DNA of 64,000 nt, taken from assembly GCF_003730015.1 (NCBI RefSeq), contig NZ_RJTU01000015.1, forward strand, positions 1-64,000, given 5' to 3'. Source of the stretch: Epilithonimonas hominis. GTDB lineage: Bacteria; Bacteroidota; Bacteroidia; Flavobacteriales; Weeksellaceae. The notes beneath the pieces are model-generated. The model was not told the origin of the DNA, did no database searches, and saw nothing but the letters and a program-made list of their open reading frames with translations. The translations under genes were made by a program, and so were the position numbers. Positions 49,788 through 59,298 of this stretch are shown here, one piece after another. Each line of letters opens with the position of its first letter. Positions within the stretch are counted from its first letter, which is position 1.

Positions 49788-50540
49788 ATGGCAGTTATCA
49801 TCTTTATCATAGTACTTTGGTATTCTGGATTATTTTTTCAGACATTTTTCCTTCACCGTTATGCAGCGCATCAAACGTTTAAGATGTCAAAATTTGGCGA
49901 AAAATTATGTTATGTTTTAACTTGGATCACCCAAGGTTCTAACTATCTTTCCGCTTATGGTTATGGTGTAATGCACAGATTGCATCACGCATATGCAGAT
50001 ACAGAAAAAGACCCACATTCCCCAAAATATGATGCGAATCTTTTTGCAATGATGTGGAGAACTAAAAAAATCTACCAACAAATCAATGAGCAAAAAGCAA
50101 AAATAGAAGACAAATTCACCAAAAATGTTCCGCAATGGAAAGCTTTTGACAGATTCGCTAGCTCGTGGGGTTCCAGAATTGGATGGGCAGTTTTGTACAC
50201 GCTATTCTTCTATTTCTTCGCAACGGCTTGGTGGCAATGGTTATTGTTACCAGTTGCTTATATGATGGCGCCAATCCACGGTGTAATCATCAATTGGTTT
50301 GGTCACATCTACGGTTATGTGAATTTCAAAGTGTCTGATACTTCCAAAAATCTGTTAAGATTTGATTGGTTGATGATGGGAGAAGCTTACCATAACAATC
50401 ACCACAAACACGGCGGAAGAGCGAACTTCGGAGGGGTAAGATGGCACGAAATTGACGTTACTTATTGCATTATGATTCTTCTAGACAAGATGAAATTAAT
50501 TAAACTGAATCCTGTCGCAGTTGTAAAAAGAGAAATTTAA
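49788..50540 (+). CDS. Membrane fatty-acid desaturase
   Basis: A 250-residue membrane desaturase with three histidine boxes: HRYAAHQTF, HRLHHAYADTEKDPHSP and HNNHHKHGGRANF, which bind the di-iron centre. Hydrophobic segments lie at about 1-20 and 125-160. It introduces a double bond into acyl chains, probably acyl-CoA or acyl-lipid. It has its own terminator. The exact position specificity cannot be told. Confidence 0.9.
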   Translation: MAVIIFIIVLWYSGLFFQTFFLHRYAAHQTFKMSKFGEKLCYVLTWITQGSNYLSAYGYGVMHRLHHAYADTEKDPHSPKYDANLFAMMWRTKKIYQQINEQKAKIEDKFTKNVPQWKAFDRFASSWGSRIGWAVLYTLFFYFFATAWWQWLLLPVAYMMAPIHGVIINWFGHIYGYVNFKVSDTSKNLLRFDWLMMGEAYHNNHHKHGGRANFGGVRWHEIDVTYCIMILLDKMKLIKLNPVAVVKREI

Positions 50541-50557
50541 TTTTAAAATAAATATTT

Positions 50558-50588
50558 AGGCTAGGCATTTGATCTAGCCTATTTTTTT
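50558..50588 (+). terminator. Terminator of the desaturase gene
   Basis: AGGCTAG (50558-50564) pairs with CTAGCCT (50574-50580), followed by ATTTTTTT. Confidence 0.75.
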
Positions 50589-50620
50589 GATTGTAGAAGT
50601 GCTTTTACTAATCAGAATAA

Positions 50621-50653
50621 AAAAATACCGTTGAAAACTCAACGGTATTTTTG
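50621..50653. terminator. Bidirectional terminator
   Basis: AAATACCGTTGA (50623-50634) and TCAACGGTATTT (50639-50650) form a 12-bp perfect stem with A and T runs on either side, between the desaturase and the convergent oxygenase gene. Confidence 0.8.
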
Positions 50654-50671
50654 TTTAAATATAAATTTTAG

Positions 50672-51622
50672 TTAGATTTTTATCAAACCTAATTCAATCA
50701 ATCTTTCTCTTAAAAACTCTCCGGCTGTTGCATCTGGATATAGTTTCGGATTATTTTCATCCACACAATTTTCCAATGCATTCAAAGGCATATCGCTTAC
50801 TGGATGCATAAAAAATGGAATTGAATATCTTGAAGTTCCCCATAATTCTCTTGGCGGATTGACCACTCTATGAATCGTCGATTTCAATTTGTTATTCGTA
50901 TGTCTTGACAACATATCGCCAACATTAATCATCAACTCATCTGGTTCTGCAATGGCATCAATCCATTCACCTTCGTGGTTCTGAACCTGAAGACCTTTTC
51001 CTTGTGAACCCATCAAAAGCGTAATCAAATTGATATCTCCGTGAGCAGCAGCTCTTACCGCATCATCTGGTTCTTCTGTAATTGGCGGGTAATGGATTGG
51101 TCTAAGAATAGAATTTCCTTCCGCGATTTTATCATCAAAATAAAATTCATCCAAATCTAGATACAAAGCCAAAGCTCTCAAAACATATTTCCCTGTTTTT
51201 TCAAGCATCTGGTAAGTTTCTTTACCAACTTCATTAAATTTTGGAAGTTCCTCTACGATGACGTTATCAGGATATTCGCTTTTGTATTTTGAATCATCCG
51301 AAACATACTGTCCGAAATGCCAAAATTCTTTCAAATCTCCTTTTTTAAAGCCTTTTGCGGTTTCTTTTCCAAAACCAACATAACCACGTTGTCCTCCAAT
51401 TCCGGGGATCTCGTACTTCAGTTTTTTTTCTGTTGGGAGTTCAAAGAAGTTTTTGACTTCTCCATAAAGATCGTCTACGAGTTTGTCGTCTAGGAAATGT
51501 CCTTTTAAGGCAACAAAACCAATTTCTTCGTAAGCTTTTCCGATTTCATTTACAAATTTCTGTTTGCGTTCCGGGTTGTCCGAAAGGAAATCACGCAGGT
51601 CTACACTAGGTATTTTGTCCAT
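50672..51622 (-). CDS. 2-oxoglutarate/Fe(II)-type dioxygenase (isopenicillin N synthase-like)
   Basis: A 316-residue enzyme. The start at 51622 (MDKIPSVDLRDFL) is preferred; the frame extends upstream to 51670 but has no family match. Conserved parts are GFVALKGH near the N-terminus, AAAHGDINLITLLMG (HxD iron ligands), NVGDMLSRHTNNKLKSTIHRVV (distal histidine) and RYSIPFFMHP, where the Arg binds the co-substrate. Members oxidise diverse small molecules; the substrate is not known. It stands alone between terminators. Confidence 0.9.
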   Translation of the reverse strand: MDKIPSVDLRDFLSDNPERKQKFVNEIGKAYEEIGFVALKGHFLDDKLVDDLYGEVKNFFELPTEKKLKYEIPGIGGQRGYVGFGKETAKGFKKGDLKEFWHFGQYVSDDSKYKSEYPDNVIVEELPKFNEVGKETYQMLEKTGKYVLRALALYLDLDEFYFDDKIAEGNSILRPIHYPPITEEPDDAVRAAAHGDINLITLLMGSQGKGLQVQNHEGEWIDAIAEPDELMINVGDMLSRHTNNKLKSTIHRVVNPPRELWGTSRYSIPFFMHPVSDMPLNALENCVDENNPKLYPDATAGEFLRERLIELGLIKI

Positions 51623-51725
51623 TTTAGAAATTTTTCGTGGTGCTAAAATACGGTTTTTATAGCAACACAAAACTTATAGATAAAAACTTTTCAAAATTCT
51701 GAAATCTGTTAATTATATTTGCAGA

Positions 51726-52364
51726 ATGGATTTACAATATCTCGTGAGAGAACCTCAAAATATCACCCCAGAAACGCCCGTTTTATTTTTGCTTCACGGT
51801 TATGGAAGTAATGAAGAAGACCTTTTCAGTTTTGTTCCAACTTTGCCGGAAGATTGGTTGGTTATCAGTTTCCGAGCGCCGAAAGATTCCAGTTATGGAG
51901 GTTATGCTTGGTTTGATATCGATTTCAATAATGCTGAAAATTTTGTAGACGAAAATGAAGCAAACGAAGCTGTAAAACTCGTTTTGGAAAACATAATGGG
52001 CGTCACAAACCGATACGGATTGACGGATAACAAAACGCATCTTTGTGGTTTCAGCCAAGGTGGAATGATTGTTTATTCTTTGGCATTACACTATCCAGAT
52101 CTGTTCTCGAAAGTGGCTTGTCTAAGTTCTTATCCTGAGGAAAAACTTCTGAAAAACATCGATAGGAATAAAAAGAAATACGAAAACATGCGTTTCTTCA
52201 TCTCTCACGGAACAGAAGATGGTGTGATTCCTTTGGAATGGGGAAGAAAAGCTGCTGACCTTTTATATGATTTAAGTGCTTACTTTTCGTTCAGAGAATA
52301 TATGTCCGGCCACGGTGTAAATCAGAAAAATTATCTTGACCTGATGGAGTTTTTCAAGAAATAG
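51726..52364 (+). CDS. Alpha/beta hydrolase, carboxylesterase-like
   Basis: A 212-residue esterase of the phospholipase/carboxylesterase family: FLLHGYGSNEEDLFSF (oxyanion), LCGFSQGGMIVYSLAL with nucleophile Ser in GFSQG, FISHGTEDGVIPLE (Asp) and a C-terminal histidine in MSGHGVN. No signal peptide. TATATTTG at 51714-51721 lies only 4 nt before ATG, so a leaderless transcript is likely. The substrate is unknown. Confidence 0.9.
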   Translation: MDLQYLVREPQNITPETPVLFLLHGYGSNEEDLFSFVPTLPEDWLVISFRAPKDSSYGGYAWFDIDFNNAENFVDENEANEAVKLVLENIMGVTNRYGLTDNKTHLCGFSQGGMIVYSLALHYPDLFSKVACLSSYPEEKLLKNIDRNKKKYENMRFFISHGTEDGVIPLEWGRKAADLLYDLSAYFSFREYMSGHGVNQKNYLDLMEFFKK

Positions 52365-52412
52365 AATATTGTTGATGGATGATAATTGACTGTATGAATT
52401 AGTAATAAATAT

Positions 52413-52447
52413 AAATCCCGATAATTGAAAAATTATCGGGATTTTTT
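52413..52447. terminator. Bidirectional terminator
   Basis: A 14-bp perfect stem AAATCCCGATAATT/AATTATCGGGATTT with a GAAA loop followed by T, between the esterase and the convergent aminopeptidase gene. Confidence 0.85.
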
Positions 52448-52462
52448 GTGCATAATTTATTT

Positions 52463-53761
52463 TTAAGAATTCATCACATCCTCAATTTCCTCCACAGTAA
52501 TTGGAATATTAGCCATCATATTAAATGGTTTTCCTGATGACTGGATTACATAGTCGTCCTCAATTCTAACTCCAAAACCTTCTGCAGGAATGTAGAATCC
52601 TGGCTCATTGGTAAACACCATATTTTCTACAAAATCATCGGTTAAGATTCCATAATCGTGCGTGTCTAATCCCATATGGTGGGAAGTTCCGTGCATCATA
52701 TATTTTTTGTAAGCAGGCCATTTTGGGTCCTCGTTCTGAACATCAGCTTTGTCAATTAATCCTAATTGCAGCAATTCTGAAGTGTAAACCTCTCCCATTT
52801 CTTTGTGGAATCTGTACCAATTATTCCCCGCTACCAGACGATCCTCTGCTTCAATTTTACATTTTAATACGGCATTATAGATTTCTTTTTGTCTAGCAGT
52901 AAACCTTCCGTTTACGGGAATAGTTCTGGTAAGATCACTGGCATAATTGGCGTATTCTGCTCCTACATCCAGAAGAATCAAATCACCATCTTTAGTTTGC
53001 TGGTTATTAGCAATATAGTGGAGAACGTTTGAATTATTCCCACTAGCGATAATTGGTGTGTAAGCAAATCCCCGACTTCTGTTTTTTACAAATTCGTGAA
53101 TCAGTTCAGCTTCAATTTCGTATTCCCATACGCCCGGTTTGATAAAAGCTAATAATCTTCTGATTCCCTTTTCGGTAATATTACAAGCATTTTGAATCAA
53201 AGCTAATTCTTCTGGCTCTTTGATGCTTCTCAAACGCTGGAGAATTGGATTACTCCTTTTATAATTGTGCATCGGAAAATCTGCCTGCACTTTCTTGATG
53301 AAACGATCTTCCCTCAGTTCTGTCTCTACGGAATTTCTATAATGTTCATTTTTGTTGAGATAAACATTTTCTGCTTCATACATCAGGTTTTTAAAAACTT
53401 TGTCGAAATCACTGAGCCAATACACCGTTTTAATACCTGACAATTCATAAGCCTGATCTTTAGAAAGCTTTTCTCCTTCCCAAACTGCGATGTGATCATT
53501 CGTTTCACGCACAAACAAAATCTCCCTATTCTCTTCCAAATAAGCATCAGGAAAAATTACAAGAATGCTCTCTTCCTGATCTACACCACTTAAATAAAAA
53601 ATATCACGATGCTGCTGAAAAGGCATTGTAGAATCTGCACTTATGGGATAAATATCATTGGAGTTAAAAATCGCTATAGAATTTGGAAGTAGTTTTTCTG
53701 CAAACTTTTTTCTGTTTTTTACGAACAATGAGCTTGGGATCTTTTCGTATTTTGTTGTCAT
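52463..53761 (-). CDS. Aminopeptidase P-family metallopeptidase
   Basis: A 432-residue protein: N-terminal creatinase-like domain (about 1-170) and C-terminal pita-bread fold with two metal ions. Ligands are visible in LLDVGAEYANYASDLTRTIPV (Asp pair), HGTSHHMGLDTHD (His), FTNEPGFYIP (Glu) and RIEDDYVI (Glu). It removes N-terminal residues from Xaa-Pro peptides. No signal peptide; probably cytosolic. Upstream of it, on the plus strand, are decayed remnants, so it is the last intact gene in this stretch. Confidence 0.93.
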   Translation of the reverse strand: MTTKYEKIPSSLFVKNRKKFAEKLLPNSIAIFNSNDIYPISADSTMPFQQHRDIFYLSGVDQEESILVIFPDAYLEENREILFVRETNDHIAVWEGEKLSKDQAYELSGIKTVYWLSDFDKVFKNLMYEAENVYLNKNEHYRNSVETELREDRFIKKVQADFPMHNYKRSNPILQRLRSIKEPEELALIQNACNITEKGIRRLLAFIKPGVWEYEIEAELIHEFVKNRSRGFAYTPIIASGNNSNVLHYIANNQQTKDGDLILLDVGAEYANYASDLTRTIPVNGRFTARQKEIYNAVLKCKIEAEDRLVAGNNWYRFHKEMGEVYTSELLQLGLIDKADVQNEDPKWPAYKKYMMHGTSHHMGLDTHDYGILTDDFVENMVFTNEPGFYIPAEGFGVRIEDDYVIQSSGKPFNMMANIPITVEEIEDVMNS

Positions 53762-53934
53762 TACTAAAATAGATTTTTATTAATTTCTTTTTGGGATTAA
53801 TTTTCCCAAAAAGCGATTCAAATTTACAAAAGATAGACTGGAAAAGATGAACTAAAAATGTTTTTTTTTATACATCCACATTTAACATAATATTATAGAC
53901 ATATTTTCTATATTTGATACACAATAAATTTTTG

Positions 53935-54557
53935 ATGAACGTAAAATATAGTATCCTACTTGTTGTTTCCTTAATTATTCTGAGTATCATAAGCTACCAA
54001 CTAAGCATTGAAACTATTAATTCAAATGTCAGTTTACCAAAGCCAGCGCTAAACTATAATTTGCATCGGGATATTATTTATAAAAACACCCCAGAAAATA
54101 TCCCTTTGAAATTGGACATCTATCAGCCAAAAAAATCAACCGGTACCTGAATAAACTTTTCCGTACAGATGCCCATCCTGTTATTCAGAAATGGTTTAAG
54201 TTTTATTATCCAAAAACTTATATAACCAGAAATAAAAAAATATTGGAGCTTACAGGCTTTGATGTGGAAAAACAGAAATATGAAGCAATAAAACCTCTCA
54301 GAAAGCTCTCGCCAGCGAATTATGTTACCAAACACACCGTTCCGACATTAATATTTCACGGAAATCAAGATGATGTTGTAGATGTGAGGCAATCTGAACA
54401 TTTGGTTAAAAAGCTTCAAAATCATAAAATCAAGCATCAGTATTTTGTAGTACATAATGCCAACCATACCTTTAATAATATCAGTTCGGACGATGCTAAT
54501 AACATAGCCCAAAAAACCGTAAATTTCGTCAAGCATTACACAAAAAGACAAGAATAA
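53935..54557 (+). pseudogene. Alpha/beta hydrolase pseudogene with internal deletion
   Basis: From 53935 an N-terminal stretch (MNVKYSILLVVSLIIL signal, DIIYKNTPENIPLKLDIYQPKKS) stops at 54148; from about 54140 another frame continues as NRYLNKLFRTDAHPVIQKW, AIKPLRKLSPANYVTKHTVPTLIFHGNQDDVVDVRQS, VVHNANHTFNN. This is the start and end of a secreted alpha/beta hydrolase. The central part with the HGG and GxSxG nucleophile is missing and the frames do not match, so the gene is dead. Confidence 0.8.
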
Positions 54558-54558
54558 T

Positions 54559-55046
54559 TTGAAGAAGTTAGCATTTAGATTATTATCGATTTTAATATTC
54601 ATAATGATAAGCAGTAATATGTATTCTCAGGTAACTTTCCAGATTATCAGATTTATGGCTTCCTATTTTAATGGATGGAAACTTTTAGATGCTCAATTCA
54701 AATTCAAAAAAGATTTGGAAGGAAATTATAGTGTAACAAATCCTTGACTGTTCTGAAGGAAAAAAAGCATACAGCGAACTCCCGTGTCTGAATATTTAGC
54801 AAACATTTCAAAATCCGTCAGCTGAACAGCAACAGAAAGATTTGGACCTATCTGCCACCATATTATCAAACTTCCAAAAAAAACCCAATGATTTTATATG
54901 CAGTACGGGCAAAACCTTTTTGATGGTTACACCAGTTTTCCGGCGAATGACAAGTGTAATAAACGTTGGAAAAGAGAGCTAAAAAAAGCTTTGATGTGGC
55001 TTCTGAAATAATTCCACATTTTGCAGCTTTATATTTGTCCTTATAA
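54559..55046 (+). pseudogene. Degenerate secreted-protein remnant
   Basis: It begins TTG AAG AAG with a signal-peptide-like LAFRLLSILIFIMISSNMYSQ and MASYFNGWKLLDAQFKFKKD, then stops at 54747. Further fragments in other frames (FDVASEIIPHFAALYLSL) end at about 55046. Several stops and frame shifts divide it. Identity not recognised. Confidence 0.5.
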
Positions 55047-55078
55047 AATCAAAACAAAATACTAAATTTGCAAAACTT

Positions 55079-55438
55079 ATGGAAAGCAACAGACAAAGAA
55101 AAGTAGCACAGATTATACAGGAAGACATGGCAGAAATCTTCCGTAAACAGGCTTCAGACAGCAAGCAGAGTTTTTTGGTTTCTGTTTCGGATGTTAAAGT
55201 AACACCGGATCTTGGAATCGCAAAAATATACCTCAGTATTTTCCCAGCTGAACTTCGAGAGCCTATTATGAAGGAAATCAATGAAAACAATGCATTCTAC
55301 CGTAATTATATCGGACAGAAAATGGCAAAACAGGTTCGTATCATCCCCCAACTGGTTTTCTATATAGACACGAGTCTGGATGATGTAGAACGCATCGAAA
55401 AAGAACTGAAAGGCGAAGGAGATAATCCAATTCTGTAG
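55079..55438 (+). CDS. rbfA: Ribosome-binding factor A
   Basis: A 119-residue KH-type protein needed for maturation of the 30S ribosomal subunit and 16S rRNA 5' end. Family residues include ESNRQRKVAQIIQEDMAEIF, VSVSDVKVTPDLGIAKIYLS and IIPQLVFYIDTSLDDVERIEKEL. TAAATTTG at 55063-55070 lies 8 nt before ATG. The ABC permease gene follows 2 bp after the stop, so the two are one transcript. Confidence 0.93.
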   Translation: MESNRQRKVAQIIQEDMAEIFRKQASDSKQSFLVSVSDVKVTPDLGIAKIYLSIFPAELREPIMKEINENNAFYRNYIGQKMAKQVRIIPQLVFYIDTSLDDVERIEKELKGEGDNPIL

Positions 55439-55440
55439 TA

Positions 55441-56646
55441 TTGAAAAATGCTTTTTACATAGCGTCGCGCTACCTTATAGCGAAAAAAGGAAGCACAGCA
55501 GTCACGTTCATCACCTGGCTTGCAGCATTTGCAATGGTGGCGGCTGTGGCAGCTATGTTTATTATTATTTCTGTTTTTTCCGGTCTGGAAGATATTAATA
55601 AGCAGATGATAGCCAATCTGCATGCAGACCTCACCATCAAAAGCAAGACAGGAAAAGTTTTAAAAGATATCGGACTAATAAGAAGTGTACTGAAGAAAGA
55701 ATCTGCCGTTGCTTATTTTTCATCTCTTATAGAAGAAAAGGTATATCTGGGCTATAAAGACAATGGTGAGATTGCCTATCTGCGGGGTGTAGATTCTGCT
55801 TACACCAATGTTAATCCTATAAACGAAAACATTTTCTACGGAAAATATCCGGACTTCAAGTACAGCAATGAGGTGATTATGGAAAATGGCCTGGACAACA
55901 GATTATCTCTTCCTGTGAATTCTAGTCAGGACTTTGCAACAGTTTTGATGCCTAAGCCAGGAAAAGGAATTATACAAAGTGAAAATGATATTTTCAATAA
56001 GAGAGAAATCTATGTGACAGGCGTTTTCCCGGGAAATGACCAATTGGACAATTACATTATTGCACCGATAGAGCTTGCTCAACAGCTTTTGGATCTGCAC
56101 AAAAATGATTGCTATCAGATTGTTATTAAGCTTAAAAATCCGGCTGACGCAGAACGCATAAAAGCCAACCTTACAAAACAAATTGGAAATATTGCAGATA
56201 TAAAGACCAAATCCGAAGAAAATGCCGCATTTTGGAAAATGATCAATACGGAAAAACTGATGATCTATCTTATTTTCGGACTAGTCATTTTCATCACCAC
56301 ATTCAATCTCGCCGGAGCGATCACGATTTTACAACTTGACAAAAAAGATCAGGCAAAATCATTGATTGCACTCGGGTTTAATCTTAAAAATCTAAGATAT
56401 ATTTATTTTTTTACCGGCTTTTTAATCGTATCTGCGGGAGTCATTTGCGGTCTTATTATGGGCTCTGTTATTTGCTACATCCAGATCAGCACAGGCTTTT
56501 TCAAAGCTAGCGAAAATCTGGCATTTCCCGTAAAAATTGAATTGATGAATTACCTTACCGTTTCAGCAATCGCATTCTTTTTCGGATTATCCATTTCGTG
56601 GATTTTTTCTAAGGTGAATAAAAGATACATCAGCACTACCAATTAA
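55441..56646 (+). CDS. FtsX/LolC-type ABC transporter permease
   Basis: A 401-residue permease starting TTG-AAA-AAT 2 bp after rbfA. It has the MacB/LolC layout: an N-terminal transmembrane segment (about 22-45, FITWLAAFAMVAAVAAMFII), a large periplasmic domain, and three C-terminal segments (about 275-300, 320-350, 365-390). LolC/E proteins extract lipoproteins from the inner membrane; related permeases have other targets. No ATPase gene is adjacent, so the partner is elsewhere. The start TTG is inferred from position and family. Confidence 0.85.
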   Translation: MKNAFYIASRYLIAKKGSTAVTFITWLAAFAMVAAVAAMFIIISVFSGLEDINKQMIANLHADLTIKSKTGKVLKDIGLIRSVLKKESAVAYFSSLIEEKVYLGYKDNGEIAYLRGVDSAYTNVNPINENIFYGKYPDFKYSNEVIMENGLDNRLSLPVNSSQDFATVLMPKPGKGIIQSENDIFNKREIYVTGVFPGNDQLDNYIIAPIELAQQLLDLHKNDCYQIVIKLKNPADAERIKANLTKQIGNIADIKTKSEENAAFWKMINTEKLMIYLIFGLVIFITTFNLAGAITILQLDKKDQAKSLIALGFNLKNLRYIYFFTGFLIVSAGVICGLIMGSVICYIQISTGFFKASENLAFPVKIELMNYLTVSAIAFFFGLSISWIFSKVNKRYISTTN

Positions 56647-56797
56647 AACTCTTAGATTTTATTCATAGACTCCTGAATTTTCTCACCTCAGGACTAATTA
56701 ACATTTTATTACAGTAACTTAAATTTTGCTTAAAAATTCAATCATCTATTACAAACAGATTATAAATATTATAATTTTAAAGTCTTAATTTTGGACA

Positions 56798-57934
56798 ATG
56801 AATAAAAGCTTTATTATTGTGTTTGTTGGGATTTTCGGATTTGGCTTCTCTCAGATTCCAACAGGATATTATGACGGAACTACAGGCCTATCGGGCTACA
56901 GTTTGAAAACAAAACTTGCTCAAATAATTACTAATGGAGCAAAAGATATGGGCTACGGGAGTGGCACTGGAGGATTATGGCTAGGATACAAAACAACTGA
57001 TATCGATAAGTATTATGAAAATGACGGAACCATTATCGATATGTATTCCGAAAATCCTGCAGCCAATACTCCCGGTGTGAGCAATGACCCTTACGAATTC
57101 AAATGGGGACAGGCATCTGCAGGTGGCAACCAGTGCGGAAGCTATTCCGGAGAAGGAAGCTGCTATAACAGGGAACACTCAATCCCAAAAACCTATTTTG
57201 GCGGCATCAATGCAGTTCCTATGTCACACGATATCCATTTTGTAGTTCCAACGGATGGCTACACCAATTCCAAACGAGGAGATTATCCTTATGGCGAAGT
57301 TTCTACAGCAACTTGGACTTCCAAAAACGGAACTAAAGTTGGACCAAGCAAAGTTCCTGGTTACAGTGGTTCTGTTTTCGAACCTATTAATGAGTTCAAG
57401 GGTGATTTTGCAAGAATGGCTTTGTACTTTGTTACAAGGTACGAAGATAATCTCACATCATTTAGCCAATACCAAACAGCATCTAGCCCTCTAGATGGTT
57501 CTAAAAATAGAGGTCTGCAATTATGGTATCTTAATCTGATGTTAAAATGGAGTGAGCAAGATCCTGTTTCTCAAAAAGAAATTGACCGCAATAATGCTTC
57601 TTACACTTTCCAAGGTAACAGAAATCCGTTTATTGATCATCCGGAGTGGGTTGAAATGATCTGGGGCAAATCTCCTTTGGCTGTAGATGATGCTTCTTTC
57701 TCTAAAAATCTGACTATTGCTCCAAATCCTGTAAAAGGAAATATAATTAATATAACTGGAGACCAAGATTTGAAACAATTCAAAAAAGTTTTTATTTATA
57801 ATATGGTTGGACAAAATGTACAGACCATCGAAAATCCTTTCCAAGCGGGAAATACAATTACTCTTAATAATTTACCAAAGGGGGTTTACATTCTAAAAAC
57901 CGGAGAGTTAAACACTAAATTTATTATTGAATAA
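56798..57934 (+). CDS. Secreted endonuclease I with T9SS sorting domain (copy 1)
   Basis: A 378-residue nuclease: signal peptide (to FSQ), endonuclease I domain (about 19-300) with CYNREHSIPKTYFGG and SHDIHFVVPTDGYTNSKRGDYPYGE as active-site parts, then a T9SS type A sorting domain (about 310-378), LTIAPNPVKGNIINITGD, GQNVQTIENPF, KGVYILKTGE. A TAATTTTG box lies 4 nt before ATG (leaderless candidate). A second, similar gene follows in tandem. It is probably exported to degrade extracellular nucleic acid. Confidence 0.92.
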   Translation: MNKSFIIVFVGIFGFGFSQIPTGYYDGTTGLSGYSLKTKLAQIITNGAKDMGYGSGTGGLWLGYKTTDIDKYYENDGTIIDMYSENPAANTPGVSNDPYEFKWGQASAGGNQCGSYSGEGSCYNREHSIPKTYFGGINAVPMSHDIHFVVPTDGYTNSKRGDYPYGEVSTATWTSKNGTKVGPSKVPGYSGSVFEPINEFKGDFARMALYFVTRYEDNLTSFSQYQTASSPLDGSKNRGLQLWYLNLMLKWSEQDPVSQKEIDRNNASYTFQGNRNPFIDHPEWVEMIWGKSPLAVDDASFSKNLTIAPNPVKGNIINITGDQDLKQFKKVFIYNMVGQNVQTIENPFQAGNTITLNNLPKGVYILKTGELNTKFIIE

Positions 57935-58072
57935 TTACAGTAAATTTACATCTATAAAAGACAGAAGATATTTTCTGTCTTTTATTTTTCATTAATGCTT
58001 GATCAATTAAAAATCGTTAAAACTAGATGTAATAATTAATTTTATAACTTTACTAAAAATAAATTTACAGAA

Positions 58073-59212
58073 ATGAAAAAATCTTTACTTTTATTACTAG
58101 CTGGTATCTCAGGATTGCTAAGTGCACAAATACCAACCGGCTATTATGACAGTGCCAACGGACTTACCGGAAGTGCATTAAAAACTCAGCTGAGACAAAT
58201 CATTACAAATGGTCATCAGGATATGGGCTATGGATCAGGCAGTACAGGTCTTTGGAAAGCTTTCCAGACAACAGATAGAGACAAATACTATGAAAACGAC
58301 AATACAATCCTTGATATGTATTCTGAAAATCCTGCCGCTAATACGCCAGGTGTAAGCAACGATCCTTATCAGTTTAATTTTGGACAAGTTAGTGCAGGAG
58401 GAAACCAATGTGGAAGCACCAACCAAAACAATGAAGGTTTTTGTTATAATAGAGAACATTCTTTACCAAAATCTTTTTTTGGAGGGCAAAATGCAACACC
58501 AATGGCGAATGACGCAAACTTTGTTATTCCCACAGATTATTATGTTAACTCTAAAAGAGGAAATTACAACTATGGAGAGGTTGGTACAGCTTCACAAACA
58601 TTTTTGAACGGAACAAAGATTGGTAGCAGTAAGACTCCTGGATTTTTTGGGACAGTGTTTGAACCTATTAATGAGTTCAAAGGTGATATGGCAAGGATGC
58701 ATCTATATTTCATAACGAGATATGAAAACAATCTTTCTGATTTTTATAATCTAAATGTTTCCGGAAGTCCTTTTGATGGAAACAAATTTCCCGGATTTCA
58801 AAGCTGGTACATTAATATGTTATTAAGATGGTCTGCACAAGATCCCGTTTCGCAAAAAGAAATCGATCGTAACAATGCTGTGTATGTCTATCAAAAAAAC
58901 AGAAATCCATTTATAGATCATCCTGAATGGATCACAGCAATTTGGGGATCTGCACTTAGTATAGACGATGCATCTTTCTCTAAAAATTTGACTATTGCAC
59001 CAAATCCTGTGAAAGGAAATATAATTAATATAACTGGAGACCAAGATTTGAAACAATTCAAAAAAGTTTTTATCTATAATACTGTTGGACAAAATGTTCA
59101 AACAATTGAGAATCCATTCCAAAATGGAAATACAATCACTTTAAAAAATCTACCAAAAGGAGTTTACATCTTGAAAACAGGAGAATTGAACACAAAATTT
59201 ATCGTGGATTAA
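58073..59212 (+). CDS. Secreted endonuclease I with T9SS sorting domain (copy 2)
   Basis: A 379-residue relative of the preceding gene with the same layout: FCYNREHSLPKSFFGGQN, ANFVIPTDYYVNSKRGNYNYGE, and a C-terminal domain almost identical to copy 1 (KNLTIAPNPVKGNIINITGD). A run of about 59 bases is the same in both genes near 57740 and 59025, while the nuclease parts have diverged more, which suggests gene conversion or strong selection on the sorting domain. Location and role as for copy 1. Confidence 0.92.
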   Translation: MKKSLLLLLAGISGLLSAQIPTGYYDSANGLTGSALKTQLRQIITNGHQDMGYGSGSTGLWKAFQTTDRDKYYENDNTILDMYSENPAANTPGVSNDPYQFNFGQVSAGGNQCGSTNQNNEGFCYNREHSLPKSFFGGQNATPMANDANFVIPTDYYVNSKRGNYNYGEVGTASQTFLNGTKIGSSKTPGFFGTVFEPINEFKGDMARMHLYFITRYENNLSDFYNLNVSGSPFDGNKFPGFQSWYINMLLRWSAQDPVSQKEIDRNNAVYVYQKNRNPFIDHPEWITAIWGSALSIDDASFSKNLTIAPNPVKGNIINITGDQDLKQFKKVFIYNTVGQNVQTIENPFQNGNTITLKNLPKGVYILKTGELNTKFIVD

Positions 59213-59241
59213 TTGTCTAAAACAAATATTAAAATTTTGAA

Positions 59242-59270
59242 ATCAGTTGCTTACGCAACTGATTTTTTTT
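59242..59270 (+). terminator. Terminator of endonuclease copy 2
   Basis: ATCAGTTGC (59242-59250) pairs with GCAACTGAT (59255-59263), then seven T. Confidence 0.75.
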
Positions 59271-59298
59271 TACCTTGAGACTTCAAAAAGATTTAAAA

